64,000 bases of DNA, taken from Rhizobium ecuadorense. Its GTDB lineage: Bacteria; Pseudomonadota; Alphaproteobacteria; Rhizobiales; Rhizobiaceae. The position numbers were made by a program, and so were the translations under genes. The notes under the pieces were generated by a model. It made no database searches. It worked only from the letters and a program-made list of their open reading frames with translations, and was not told the DNA's origin. Positions 18,129 to 26,812 of this stretch are shown here, piece after piece (the stretch's first letter is position 1; the number at the start of each line of letters is the position of its first letter). Where the stretch lies: the NCBI RefSeq assembly GCF_001187535.1, contig NZ_LFIO01001733.1, positions 1 through 64,000 on the forward strand, read 5' to 3'.

Positions 18129-18875
18129 TTAGGGACTTGTCGCAGAACGGTTCATAAGACGCGCTTCCACAAAGGTGCGGATAGCGGCATCAATATGTTG
18201 CCAGTCATTCAAATGGCTGCTTGAGAAGCGGTAGAGAACACTAAGATCTCTGCCGACCTTGATATCACGCTGACAATCCCCGCTTGCCGCCCTGTCCGGG
18301 ACAGACGGCAAGATGCAGCGCACGACGTAATCCGGCCCGTTTTTGACGGGCGCCGTCAGCAGTACCTCGTCGCCGTAACCCGCGTCGGCGCGAAGACGGT
18401 GCAGCGTCAGGCTGTCGCGGAAGGGCTCGGCCGGGCCTTCGAGCAGGTGCGAATAGATCGGCTCCAGCCGTCCGGACATGTCGCGCGACATGGTGCTCTG
18501 GGTAATCTGCAGAAAGATCAGACCGGAGGATTGGCCGATATCGTCGAATCGAAGGTGGTTTTCCTTGCCGTAGCCCTGCATCTCGGGCCAGGCGAGGTAG
18601 AGATCGACACGCTCGGCCGCACCGTCATGCCTTTGACTGGGGAAGCGGATGGCATTCTCGGGGAGTTTCACGGTGTCGCGGCCGATGGCCAGCGTGATTT
18701 CGACCGTGCTGTCGGTGTTGCCGGCAAGCGAAATATGCCGGCCGAACCAGCGGCCGCCGATACTGATGGCGACGGTCAGGACCGCAAGGATGGCGATCAC
18801 CGCCATCGTGCGGAGGAGAAAGCCCATGGAAAAAAGCGGCTGCTCGTCGGGTGCGCTGTGCGCGGCGTTGCTCAT
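18129..18875 (-). CDS. Membrane-anchored protein of unknown function
   Basis: 248 residues from ATG 18875 (an upstream in-frame start at 18914 is possible). One hydrophobic segment at about residues 17-40 (FLLRTMAVIAILAVLTVAISIG) anchors a roughly 200-residue periplasmic domain rich in beta structure. Two cysteines lie near the end (RCILPSVPDRAASGDCQRD) and could form a disulfide. I recognise no family. It lies about 140 bp upstream of the carboxypeptidase gene on the same strand, so an envelope role is plausible. Confidence 0.7.
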   Translation of the reverse strand: MSNAAHSAPDEQPLFSMGFLLRTMAVIAILAVLTVAISIGGRWFGRHISLAGNTDSTVEITLAIGRDTVKLPENAIRFPSQRHDGAAERVDLYLAWPEMQGYGKENHLRFDDIGQSSGLIFLQITQSTMSRDMSGRLEPIYSHLLEGPAEPFRDSLTLHRLRADAGYGDEVLLTAPVKNGPDYVVRCILPSVPDRAASGDCQRDIKVGRDLSVLYRFSSSHLNDWQHIDAAIRTFVEARLMNRSATSP

Positions 18876-19014
18876 GGCGGTGCTTCGTATTTCGGTCCGC
18901 CGCAGGAGGAACATGAGCCGCCGGTGCCGATGATGAATCTGATCGGCATGATCAGACCGGCACGGTTAATAATTCGCTAAGATTTCAGGGGCGTGGGTCG
19001 CCTGGGGACGAAGC

Positions 19015-19060
19015 CTGTCCCGAAAAGGGACGAGCCGTTCCCGGGACAGCGGGAACGGCT
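19015..19060 (-). terminator. Hairpin with alternative pairing downstream of the BTLCP gene
   Basis: AGCCGTTCCCG (19033-19043) pairs perfectly with CGGGAACGGCT (19050-19060). The loop-side CGGGACAG (19042-19049) can instead pair with CTGTCCCG (19015-19022), so two folds compete. It lies 70 bp after the stop of the cysteine-protease homologue and is probably its terminator, without a clear T-run. Confidence 0.5.
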
Positions 19061-19127
19061 CTTGGGCACCGGTCGGGACGGGATACGGGGACTGACCGGG
19101 CCGCAGGCTGCAGCCGACAGGCTGTTC

Positions 19128-19733
19128 TTACTTGACGCTACCGACCGCGACAGCGCGGCCGTCCTGGAGCTTCGACCAGCGGGCCGGATTGTCGGCGGAC
19201 TGACGCTTCAGGTAGGTGTATTCGGTATCCGACCACAGCAGCACCTTGTTGCGCATGTTGTCGAGGATGAAGTCGCCGTGATCGGTACGAACAGTCAGCA
19301 CGGCATGGCCTTCGCCGTTCGGCTGCAGCACGACGGTGATCAGCGTGTCGGATGGCGAGAAGCCGTCTTCGATCAGCATCTTGCGCTTCAGCAGCACATA
19401 ATCCTCGCAGTCGCCGACGGTTGTCGGATAGGCCCAGCGCTCTTCGACGCCGTAAATCTGTTCATCCGTCTCCGGCTGGATCGTCGAGTTGACGGTGTAG
19501 TTGACCTTGAGAATTTCCTTCCAGCGATCCTCGGTGAGGATGGCCGGCCCGGCATCGCCGCCGGCAAAGACGCATTCCGTCGGATTCGCCTTGCAGAATT
19601 CATAATGCCCGATCGGCGGGCTGGCATTGCCCGCCAGGGCCATGCTGGCGGGCATCGCCTGTCCCGAACCCGCCATCGCCGTCATGAGAGCACCGGCCAG
19701 AAGGCCGCCTTTCCAGATGTTTGCAGTTGTCAT
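19128..19733 (-). CDS. Transglutaminase-like cysteine peptidase (BTLCP, DUF920)
   Basis: 201 residues; GGGGAGACGGCT precedes the ATG. Sec signal peptide in residues 1-26 (LLAGALMTAMAGSGQA). The catalytic triad of the bacterial transglutaminase-like family is visible: Cys in VGDCEDYVLLKR, His in GEGHAVLTVRT, Asp in FILDNM. Family members are periplasmic, often next to type I secretion or LapG-like adhesin systems; no such partner is seen here. In rhizobia many copies stand alone, as this one does. Substrate unknown. Confidence 0.9.
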   Translation of the reverse strand: MTTANIWKGGLLAGALMTAMAGSGQAMPASMALAGNASPPIGHYEFCKANPTECVFAGGDAGPAILTEDRWKEILKVNYTVNSTIQPETDEQIYGVEERWAYPTTVGDCEDYVLLKRKMLIEDGFSPSDTLITVVLQPNGEGHAVLTVRTDHGDFILDNMRNKVLLWSDTEYTYLKRQSADNPARWSKLQDGRAVAVGSVK

Positions 19734-20098
19734 AGCCGTCTCCCCGTAAGTTGAGGCGACAATGACACGTACGTTTTTATCTCACGGAAAATTACGCAAT
19801 AGAATTAAAGGCTTAGTTGATTCAAATGCCGATAAAATCTGGCTAAAAACAATCTCGAATGCGCGTAAAATTCGACGCGCATTTGTCTCGAAATCGATTA
19901 AAATTGTACCTGCCGCAGCAAGGCTTTCGACTGGGAAAAGCTTGCATTTCCGCCTGGGCGTTAAGGATTTTCGCTGAGCCGGATAAAGGCCGGCCGCGGT
20001 TCGGCGCCGCGCGATGGGCTGGCAATGCAGCCGGAATCGGGCGATTCGGCCCGGTCAAAAGCAGACGATCGTTCGGATTTCAGTTTTCGGCGGTAAAA
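19734..20098. other. AT-richer intergenic region
   Basis: About 365 bp between two minus-strand genes. 19760-19900 is clearly AT-rich and should contain the promoter of the BTLCP gene. No credible coding frame or stable hairpin was found. Confidence 0.45.
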
Positions 20099-21073
20099 TT
20101 ATTTTTGCTGGAAATCGCGAAATTGATCGGTGGCGGCGACGATCGCGGCGCTCATATCGGGATTTGCCGTGGAATGGGCCGCATACGGAAGGATTTGCAG
20201 CTCGCTTTGCGGCCAGGCGCGGGCCAGTTCCCAGGCGGTGACGAGCGGCGCCTCGATATCGAGCCGCCCCTGCAGCAGGATCGCCGGGATGCCTGTCAGC
20301 CGCCCGGCGTTGTTCAAAAGCTGGCCGTCCTCCAACCAGGCGCCGTTGACGAAATAGTGGGTGATGATGCGGGCACGCGTCAGCAGATAGGCCGGATCGG
20401 CCCAGCGGCGCGGCAACCCTTCAGGATCGGCGAGCAGGATCGAGGCCGCCTCCCAATCATGCCAGTCGCGGGCCGCTTTCAGCCGCGTCTCTGAGTCGGG
20501 ATGGTTGAGCAGACGATGATAGGCGGCAACCATATCCTGATCTTGTCCCTGGCCGCCTGAAAAAGCCGCCTCGCGGAAACGGTGCCATTCCTCAGGAAAG
20601 AGCGGCGCCATGCCGCGACAGAGCCAGTCGATTTCCGAGCGCCTCGTGGTGGTCACGCCCGATAGGACGATCGCGGCGACACGCTGCGGATGGGTTTCGG
20701 CATAGGCGAGCGCCAGCGTCGAGCCCCAGGAATTGCCGAAAACGAGCCAGGTGTCGATACCGAAGAAGACCCGCAGCCGCTCGATATCGCCGACGAGATG
20801 CCAGGTGGTGTTGAGGGAGAGATCGGTTTTGCGATCGGCGGCGCTCGGCAGGCTGCGGCCGCAATTGCGCTGGTCGAACAGAATGATTCGGTAGGCGTCG
20901 GGATCGAAAAGGCGCCGCGCCGTCGTCGAACAGCCGGAGCCCGGCCCGCCGTGCAGTACCAGCGCCGGCCGGCCCGCCGGATTGCCGCAGGCCTCCCAGT
21001 AGATCAGGTTGCCGTCGCCGGTGTCGAGCAGGCCATGATCATGGGGTTCGATTTCCGGATAGAGAGCTGACAT
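20099..21073 (-). CDS. pip: Proline iminopeptidase
   Basis: 324 residues. Alpha/beta-hydrolase that removes N-terminal proline from peptides in the cytoplasm. The oxyanion motif LHGGPGSGCS, the nucleophile elbow GNSWGSTLAL, and the family stretch FDQRNCGRS are present; the catalytic Asp and His fall in the C-terminal part (LLQGRLDIEAPL and PYAAHST). Length matches peptidase family S33. Ribosome binding site is modest (AGGCAG). Stands alone between unrelated genes. Confidence 0.93.
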   Translation of the reverse strand: MSALYPEIEPHDHGLLDTGDGNLIYWEACGNPAGRPALVLHGGPGSGCSTTARRLFDPDAYRIILFDQRNCGRSLPSAADRKTDLSLNTTWHLVGDIERLRVFFGIDTWLVFGNSWGSTLALAYAETHPQRVAAIVLSGVTTTRRSEIDWLCRGMAPLFPEEWHRFREAAFSGGQGQDQDMVAAYHRLLNHPDSETRLKAARDWHDWEAASILLADPEGLPRRWADPAYLLTRARIITHYFVNGAWLEDGQLLNNAGRLTGIPAILLQGRLDIEAPLVTAWELARAWPQSELQILPYAAHSTANPDMSAAIVAATDQFRDFQQK

Positions 21074-21276
21074 CGTTCTGCCTGTCGCAGGTTGTTCTAC
21101 TCATAATATCTATAGCTGAATGGTTGGAACGACTTGCGACAAGATTTGGCGCCTGCTTTCCGAAGCCGGATTCGTTGCCGCAGGCAGATCTCCTGCCGTG
21201 AAACCGGGGCTTTTCAACGCGACCCGACCGGGTGCGCGCCCGGCAAGCACTTCGCGGCACCGTCAGCCGCGGTCTC

Positions 21277-21888
21277 TTAGAGGAATTCGCGCAGCGTCTC
21301 GCGGGACTGAATCGACAGGAATTCGATCGCCACACCTTCGACGAAATGGCGCACGACGCGGCCGCGCATGTTGCCGAGCCGCACCGCGGTTCCGATCGAG
21401 GGGCGCATCTCGACATCGACGGCGGCGCCCGACAGCGAAAGGTCCATGATCCGGCACGTATAACGCGTACCGTCCTCGAGCGTCAGTTCGGTATTTGTAT
21501 CGCGCGGCGTCAGACGGTCATGGCGACGATCTTCCGGCAGGCCGAGTTCATGTTTGTTGGCAAGCCAGGTGAGCTGGGCGGCGAGCTTCTCCCGCTTCCG
21601 CTCGGTGGCATTGATCGACATGGTGAAGCCGCGGCCATCGATCGTCTGGACATAGCCTTCGACGCGGCCGAGATGGTCGATATAGGCGACGACCCGTTCG
21701 TTGGCGCGGGGACGGCCAAGGCAGGTGACGTACATGTCGCCGGGCGACATGTCGATCACCATGCATTCGAACTCCTCGTAGTTCGCAAGCATCAGCCGGC
21801 CCTGCATATTGATGGGCACACGCTGAAAAACGCCCTGTTCAGGGCGCGGCGCAGGTCTTTGCGTCTGAGCTGGCTGGAACGAGTGCAT
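21277..21888 (-). CDS. Tandem PilZ-domain protein
   Basis: 203 residues from ATG 21888. Two PilZ-like halves: the first has RVPINMQGRLML and VIDMSPGDMYV, a degenerate arginine motif; the second has RRHDR (RxxxR) and DLSLSGAAVDVE (the D/NxSxxG motif), so only the second looks able to bind cyclic-di-GMP. Rhizobial relatives affect motility and cell-cycle behaviour. No signal peptide; a cytoplasmic c-di-GMP effector. The PAS_5 gene just upstream on the same strand is a plausible partner. Confidence 0.87.
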   Translation of the reverse strand: MHSFQPAQTQRPAPRPEQGVFQRVPINMQGRLMLANYEEFECMVIDMSPGDMYVTCLGRPRANERVVAYIDHLGRVEGYVQTIDGRGFTMSINATERKREKLAAQLTWLANKHELGLPEDRRHDRLTPRDTNTELTLEDGTRYTCRIMDLSLSGAAVDVEMRPSIGTAVRLGNMRGRVVRHFVEGVAIEFLSIQSRETLREFL

Positions 21889-22011
21889 CAAAAGGCTTCT
21901 TTATGAAATCTGAGAGACCGATCATTACCCGCAATCCATTAACAGAAGGTTGTTTTGCCTCATTCTCATATAGCCGAAAACGAGTATGCCCGATGTCCTG
22001 AAACGGGACTG

Positions 22012-22629
22012 TCAGCGCGCCTCCGCACTCGTCAGCAGCTGCGACACCATGCGGCGCATGACCTGGCCGAAACCGGCGCTTCTGCCGGCGACGATTTCGT
22101 TGATCGGGCGCAGCTCAGCGGCTTCAGCATTGCCGAATTTTCCGGGCAGCAGACGGCTGCGGTCGAGCGCCAGGAATTCGAGCGGTACGATCTCCAGCCA
22201 GCTCGCGGCCGCCGTGGGTGCGATCGCGCCGAGCAGCCGGTCACAGACGCCGCCCGGCGAGCGCAGCGGCATCATGATGATCTCGAAGGAGGCCTGATGT
22301 CCGACAGTGCTGTAGCCGGTGGCGTTGAACAGGGTCGGCATGGCGTGGTCCATGACGCCCATCGCCGTGCGTTCGATGTCGGCGTGCTGGCCGTTTGCCC
22401 AGAGTGAGGAGAAACGTGCGCCGCGCAGATCCCGCCCGAACAGATCGCAGATGCGGGTGCCGGCGAGCCGGAAGCCGATGTCGCCTTCCTCGCGGATCTC
22501 AAGGATGAACAGGCTTTGAAGTAAATGGGGGACGGCGGAGGGTTCGACCTGCGATTTCAGCGGCGCATCGGCTGCGCCGCGGATACGGTTCCAATAGTCA
22601 AAAATTTCGATGGTCGTTTGCACACGCAT
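22012..22629 (-). CDS. PAS_5-family protein
   Basis: 205 residues. The first 150 residues fit the PAS_5 family, abundant in alphaproteobacteria: DYWNRIRGAADAPLKSQVEPSAVPHLLQSLFILEI, then FRLAGTRICDLFGRDLRGARF. No output domain follows; the tail (FGQVMRRMVSQLLTSAEAR) is a helix. Likely a cytoplasmic sensor or binding partner in signalling. 123 bp upstream of the PilZ gene, same direction. Confidence 0.85.
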   Translation of the reverse strand: MRVQTTIEIFDYWNRIRGAADAPLKSQVEPSAVPHLLQSLFILEIREEGDIGFRLAGTRICDLFGRDLRGARFSSLWANGQHADIERTAMGVMDHAMPTLFNATGYSTVGHQASFEIIMMPLRSPGGVCDRLLGAIAPTAAASWLEIVPLEFLALDRSRLLPGKFGNAEAAELRPINEIVAGRSAGFGQVMRRMVSQLLTSAEAR

Positions 22630-22921
22630 TTTTCACCAACCTGTCCCATTCCGGATCATTTTCGGGCACTCATTGCCCTACAGGCTCTACCTTGCGGATT
22701 TCATGCCAACTCGGGGCGGTTAAGGTTAAGAAAGGGTTTCGGTTGAGGTGCGGCGCCTATCGTGACACTGTCGCGCCATCGCTTCGACTTTCGAAGTTCA
22801 GCACAACCTGCCCGGGCCAAGGTCTTTCCTGGAGATCCCGGTATGCCGTCCGGCACTTCGGACGGCTTTTTTTTTGACAGGTGCTCCTGTATGGCTGTGG
22901 CCTCAACGAGGCGATAGTGAA
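22630..22921. other. Intergenic region with orphan terminator, possible small RNA
   Basis: The region lies between divergent genes (PAS_5 minus, rhomboid plus). It has a small stem CTTCGA-CTT-TCGAAG at about 22783-22797 and a strong rho-independent terminator at 22845-22875 on the plus strand, 47 bp before the rhomboid start. No plus-strand gene precedes that terminator, so a short transcript, either a small RNA or an attenuated rhomboid leader, must end there. No consensus promoter was found by eye. Confidence 0.5.
22845..22875 (+). terminator. Strong rho-independent terminator without an upstream gene
   Basis: GCCGTCCG and CGGACGGC form a perfect 8-bp GC stem around GCACTT, followed by nine T residues. 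Only the plus strand carries the T-run. Confidence 0.85.
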
Positions 22922-23713
22922 ATGAATGAGCAGACGGTCGAGCCGCATAAGGCGCCCGAACCTTTCGAGGTCCAGCCGCCGGCAAAACCGCCGCGCGAGC
23001 CGGTCTTCAACCTTCCGCCGGCGCTGTTCTTCAGCCTTTGCCTGCTTGTCGTCATCTATGCGGTGCAGGAACTCGTGCTCTCCGACGATGCGCTGAGCTG
23101 GCTGTTCTTCACCTTCGGCTTCGTGCCCGCCCGCTATGTAATTCCGCTGTCGCAGCAGGGGCCGGAGCTGTTCTGGACGCCCGTCACCTATTCGCTGCTG
23201 CATGGCAGCGTCCAGCATATCGTCTTCAACGGCTTCTGGTTGATGGCCTTCGGCGCGCCGGTCGTGCGCCGCATCGGGACGCTGCGTTTCGTGCTCTTCT
23301 GGCTTTTCTCAGCCATCGCGTCGGCGGCCCTGCACGCGGTCCTGAACTGGGGGGATGTGACGCTTTTGATCGGCGCGTCGGGCGTCATCTCCGGGCTGAT
23401 GGGGGCTGCCTGCCGATTCGCCTTTCCGGCCGAACGGCGGCCGATGCTGCCTGCGCATCTCAATGCCCGGCTTTCCATCGTCGAGGCGCTGCGGAGCCGC
23501 ACCGTCGTCATTTTCATGCTGCTCTGGCTGGTCGGCAACGCCCTGATCGCCGTCGGCATCCCGCTCGTCGGCGACAGCGATCAGGCCATTGCCTGGGACG
23601 CCCATATCGGCGGTTTCGTCTTCGGTTTCCTGCTGTTTTCGCTGTTCGACCGGGCGCCGCGCCCACCTGTCACGGAAGCCGCCGATACGCAGAAGGATGT
23701 GTTGCAATCCTGA
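22922..23713 (+). CDS. Rhomboid-family intramembrane serine protease
   Basis: 263 residues from ATG 22922 (GAGGCG upstream). A proline-rich cytoplasmic N-terminus (residues 1-33) is followed by six to seven membrane segments. Catalytic Ser153 sits in GASGVISG and His228 in WDAHIGGFVFG; the HGSVQHIVFN segment (residues 94-103) supplies the usual His/Asn. It should cleave membrane proteins within the bilayer; substrate unknown. The terminator 47 bp upstream raises the possibility of leader control. Confidence 0.92.
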   Translation: MNEQTVEPHKAPEPFEVQPPAKPPREPVFNLPPALFFSLCLLVVIYAVQELVLSDDALSWLFFTFGFVPARYVIPLSQQGPELFWTPVTYSLLHGSVQHIVFNGFWLMAFGAPVVRRIGTLRFVLFWLFSAIASAALHAVLNWGDVTLLIGASGVISGLMGAACRFAFPAERRPMLPAHLNARLSIVEALRSRTVVIFMLLWLVGNALIAVGIPLVGDSDQAIAWDAHIGGFVFGFLLFSLFDRAPRPPVTEAADTQKDVLQS

Positions 23714-23804
23714 GCCGGTCAGTGCACCATCGACCTATCCGCGATGGGGGGAGAAACCGCCGCGGATGCCTGTGACAAGTGTTTCACGGACATAGGAGGT
23801 TCGA

Positions 23805-24239
23805 ATGACCAGTTCAGTCAAAGCAATTCTCGACCTGAAGGGCAGGGACGTATTTACCGCCGGGCCGAATACCACCGTCGCCGAAGCGGCGGTCATCCTT
23901 AGCAAGAAAAAGATCGGCGCTATCGTTGTCGTCGGCATGGAGAACCGGATTTCCGGCATGTTTACCGAGCGCGATCTCGTGCATGCCATCGCCAAATATG
24001 GCAAGGACGGCCTCGACCAGTCGCTGGCCCAGGTGATGACCGCGAAGGTCTACCGCTGCCATGAAGAGACGACCGTCAACGAGCTGATGGAGCTGATGAC
24101 CAGCCGCCGTTTCCGCCACGTGCCGGTGGAAAGCAACGGCAAGCTTGCCGGCATCATCTCGATCGGTGACGTAGTGAAATCGCGCATCGCCGAAGTCGAG
24201 CGCGAGACCGAGGAAATCAAGGCCTATATCGCGGGCTGA
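23805..24239 (+). CDS. Stand-alone CBS-domain pair protein
   Basis: 144 residues; GGAGG lies 5 bases before the ATG. Two CBS motifs occupy nearly the whole protein (residues about 10-70 and 78-140), with the conserved GMFTERDLVHAI and GIISIGDVVKSRI turns. CBS pairs bind adenine nucleotides and act as energy sensors. No fused catalytic domain. Same direction as the rhomboid gene, 91 bp downstream; a shared transcript is possible but not shown. Confidence 0.92.
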   Translation: MTSSVKAILDLKGRDVFTAGPNTTVAEAAVILSKKKIGAIVVVGMENRISGMFTERDLVHAIAKYGKDGLDQSLAQVMTAKVYRCHEETTVNELMELMTSRRFRHVPVESNGKLAGIISIGDVVKSRIAEVERETEEIKAYIAG

Positions 24240-24267
24240 GGTTTTCCCCGGCGCGTTTGGCTGATCG

Positions 24268-24299
24268 TTGCCCCAAAACGCTGACGCGCTTCTGGGCAA
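24268..24299. repeat. Imperfect hairpin, rhizobial intergenic type
   Basis: TTGCCCC...ACGC pairs with GCG...TGGGCAA with three mismatches. Between convergent genes (CBS and patatin), so it may terminate both. The CCCCAAAACGC motif recurs after 15990. Confidence 0.4.
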
Positions 24300-24317
24300 A
24301 GTGTAAGGGGCTGGGCG

Positions 24318-25280
24318 TCAGGGCTGGCTGGCGTAGATTTCCTGCATGCGTTTGATTTCGGGGAGCCTGGCTCTCGCTTCCTCGTAGCCGCGTTCGATCG
24401 CCTCGCCGGCGCGGTGGAATTCGGAAAGGCCGATATAGCTCAGACGCGGCTGCAGCGAAATATCCGGCGGGTCGCCGGCAAGGCGGGCGCGGGCGATCCT
24501 ATCCTGGATGATGTTGAAGGCCTGCACCATGACGCCGGTCATGCCGAGACGGGCATAGGGCGCCTCTTCCTGCTTCTGCACTTCCTGGGGCGAGAGGCTG
24601 GCATTGTGCCGGACGACGGCCGAGCGGCCATAGAGATCGTAATTGAGATTGACGGCGACGACCAGCGGCTGCTCGTAGGCGCGGCAAACGGAGACGGGAA
24701 CGGGATTGACCAGCGCGCCGTCGACCAGCGTGCGGTGATTGCTGCGTACCGGCTCGAAAATACCGGGCAGGGCATAGGAGGCGCGCAGCGCCGTAATCAG
24801 CGAACCATTGGCGATCCAGACCTCATGGCCGGTATTGACCTCGGCGGCGACGGCGACGAACGGCCGGTCGAGATCTTCGACGTTCAGGCCTTCGAGATGT
24901 TCCTGCATGCGCTTGGTTAGCCGCATGCCGCCGAACAGGCCGCTGCCGCCGATGGTGAGATCGAGGAGACTTGCGATGCGCCGCATCGTCAGCGAGCGGG
25001 CGAAAGTTTCGAGTTCATCGAGTTTGCCGGCGAGATAGCAGCCGCCGACCAGCGCGCCGATCGAAGTGCCGGCAATCATGCCGATCTCGATTTTTGCCTC
25101 GTCAAGGGCGCGCAGCACGCCGATATGGGCCCAGCCGCGGGCCGCTCCACCGCCAAGTGCGAGTGCGATCTTGATTCTTTTGACGGGAGCTGGAGGCGGG
25201 ATCGTCTCGATCGTGGTCGACATGCCGGAACCGGAACCCTCGCCTTCGGAGCTTTGACGATGCAAATTCCAGCTCAGCAT
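24318..25280 (-). CDS. Patatin-like phospholipase (RssA-like)
   Basis: 320 residues, good ribosome binding site (GGGAGGGAGAG). Patatin domain from about residue 36: oxyanion motif GGGAARGWAH, nucleophile GTSIG (GxSxG), and catalytic Asp in VDGALVNPVP. The family hydrolyses acyl esters of membrane lipids; bacterial RssA-type members have no proven substrate. The N-terminal 30 residues are low-complexity. No signal peptide, so cytoplasmic or peripheral. Confidence 0.9.
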   Translation of the reverse strand: MLSWNLHRQSSEGEGSGSGMSTTIETIPPPAPVKRIKIALALGGGAARGWAHIGVLRALDEAKIEIGMIAGTSIGALVGGCYLAGKLDELETFARSLTMRRIASLLDLTIGGSGLFGGMRLTKRMQEHLEGLNVEDLDRPFVAVAAEVNTGHEVWIANGSLITALRASYALPGIFEPVRSNHRTLVDGALVNPVPVSVCRAYEQPLVVAVNLNYDLYGRSAVVRHNASLSPQEVQKQEEAPYARLGMTGVMVQAFNIIQDRIARARLAGDPPDISLQPRLSYIGLSEFHRAGEAIERGYEEARARLPEIKRMQEIYASQP

Positions 25281-25409
25281 GGCGCTCTCCCTCCCAGCAG
25301 AACACTTGGGTTTCGATAGTGTGCCCGATCAGTTTCCAAATGGTATATAGAGGCGACTTCTGGCGCAATAAGGAGCAGATGCCGGGAAATTCCGACTCTG
25401 TTTCCGAGC

Positions 25410-25862
25410 CTATTTTCCGTAAACGTCCTGCGGATCGAAATGACGCTCGTCGTCGACGATATCGAGCATCGGCTTCCCGTCTTGAAGCGTGATCGTGCGA
25501 TAGAAGCAGGAGCGGCGGCCGGTGTGACAGGTGGCATCATGGCCGGCGACCTCGACCTTCAGCCAGATGGCGTCCTGATCGCAATCGGTGCGGATTTCCT
25601 TGACCGTCTGGAGATTGCCCGAGGTCTCGCCCTTCTTCCATATCTTGCCGCGCGAACGGCTGAAATAATGGGCCGTGCCGGTCTGGATGGTAAGCGCCAG
25701 CGCCTGGGCGTTCATATGCGCCACCATCAGCAGTTCGCCATCGCCGGCGTCGGTGACGATCGCGGTGATCAGGCCGCGGTCGTCGAATCGCGGCGTGAAA
25801 TCGCCGGCGTCTTCCAAGGCCGACTTGTCTTCGGATGGTTGATTGAAGATCAGTTGACTCAT
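25410..25862 (-). CDS. hisI: Phosphoribosyl-AMP cyclohydrolase
   Basis: 150 residues; AGGAGG precedes the ATG. Third step of histidine synthesis, opening the adenine ring of PR-AMP. Motifs DCDQDAIWLKVE (metal-binding aspartates) and CHTGRRSCFYR (zinc cysteines) are intact. It is the single-domain form, with no HisE fused, as in other alphaproteobacteria. 25 bp downstream of folE on the same strand, so the two are likely co-transcribed. Confidence 0.96.
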   Translation of the reverse strand: MSQLIFNQPSEDKSALEDAGDFTPRFDDRGLITAIVTDAGDGELLMVAHMNAQALALTIQTGTAHYFSRSRGKIWKKGETSGNLQTVKEIRTDCDQDAIWLKVEVAGHDATCHTGRRSCFYRTITLQDGKPMLDIVDDERHFDPQDVYGK

Positions 25863-25887
25863 CGCGGCCCTCCTGAGGGAGCCGGTA

Positions 25888-26502
25888 TCAGCGGCTCCGC
25901 ACCATGGTCATGAAACGGGCCTGATCGGCCGGCTCGGTCTTGAACGTACCCGTAAACGTCGTCGTCAAGGTGGTCGAGCCCTGCTTCTGAACGCCGCGCA
26001 TCGCCATGCACATATGTTCGGCCTCGATCATCACGGCGACACCACGTGGGTTGAGCGTATCGTCGATCGCCCGGGCGATCTGCGCCGTCATCGTTTCCTG
26101 CGTCTGCAGGCGGCGGCCATAGATCTCGACGACACGGGCAATCTTCGACAGGCCGAGCACACGGCCATCAGGCATGTAGGCGACGTGCGCCTTGCCGATG
26201 ATCGGCACCATATGGTGTTCGCAATGCGAGAAGAACGGAATGTCCTTGACGAGGACCATGTCGTCGTAGCCGGCGACCTCCTCGAAAGTGCGGCCGAGCA
26301 CGTCTTCCGGCGCCATGTCGTAACCGGAAAAAAGCTCGCGGTACGATTTGACGACACGGGCCGGCGTTTCGATCAGGCCTTCGCGCGCCGGGTTCTCACC
26401 GGCCCAGCGCAGCAGGACGCGAACGGCTTCCTCCGCCTCCTGCTGGGAGGGGCGATCGGAATCGCGGTTCGTCTGCGGAAAGTTCTTAACGATGGCGTCC
26501 AT
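25888..26502 (-). CDS. folE: GTP cyclohydrolase I
   Basis: 204 residues from ATG 26502, which follows AGGAGACC; an upstream in-frame start adds 17 unlikely residues. Converts GTP to dihydroneopterin triphosphate, entry to folate and pterin synthesis. Zinc and active-site motifs FFSHCEHHMVPIIGKAHVAY and the later EAEHMCMAMRGVQ (second zinc Cys) are present; this is the zinc-type IA enzyme. Upstream of hisI, same strand. Confidence 0.96.
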   Translation of the reverse strand: MDAIVKNFPQTNRDSDRPSQQEAEEAVRVLLRWAGENPAREGLIETPARVVKSYRELFSGYDMAPEDVLGRTFEEVAGYDDMVLVKDIPFFSHCEHHMVPIIGKAHVAYMPDGRVLGLSKIARVVEIYGRRLQTQETMTAQIARAIDDTLNPRGVAVMIEAEHMCMAMRGVQKQGSTTLTTTFTGTFKTEPADQARFMTMVRSR

Positions 26503-26812
26503 GAACAATGGTCTCCTGGTCCGCACCGCGGACCCATCTGTCGGAATCGCCACTGGTCAATCCCATGCGGGAATTCATGCACCTTTGGCAGGCTCCGGGG
26601 CTTTCGAGGTGCATTCAACACCTGTCCGGCACGGTTTCCCAATCAAACTTACACGAGGCCATTGCATTTTAATGGCCTTCGAACGACATACATATAGGAA
26701 GACGGCCATCGTATGTAAGTATCCTCAGATGACACGGTGTGTTTTTTGTTTCAATAACAATAACAGCCCTTATTGAGGCCGATCCGCAGCGATTTTGGAG
26801 CGGAAATCCAAC
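26503..26812. other. Divergent promoter region of folE and the scaffold gene
   Basis: 310 bp, AT-rich between 26640 and 26780. It holds an inverted repeat AGGCCAT / ATGGCCT near 26656-26679 and the pair ACATAC / GTATGT near 26687-26716, either of which could be a regulator site. No gene seen. Confidence 0.45.
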
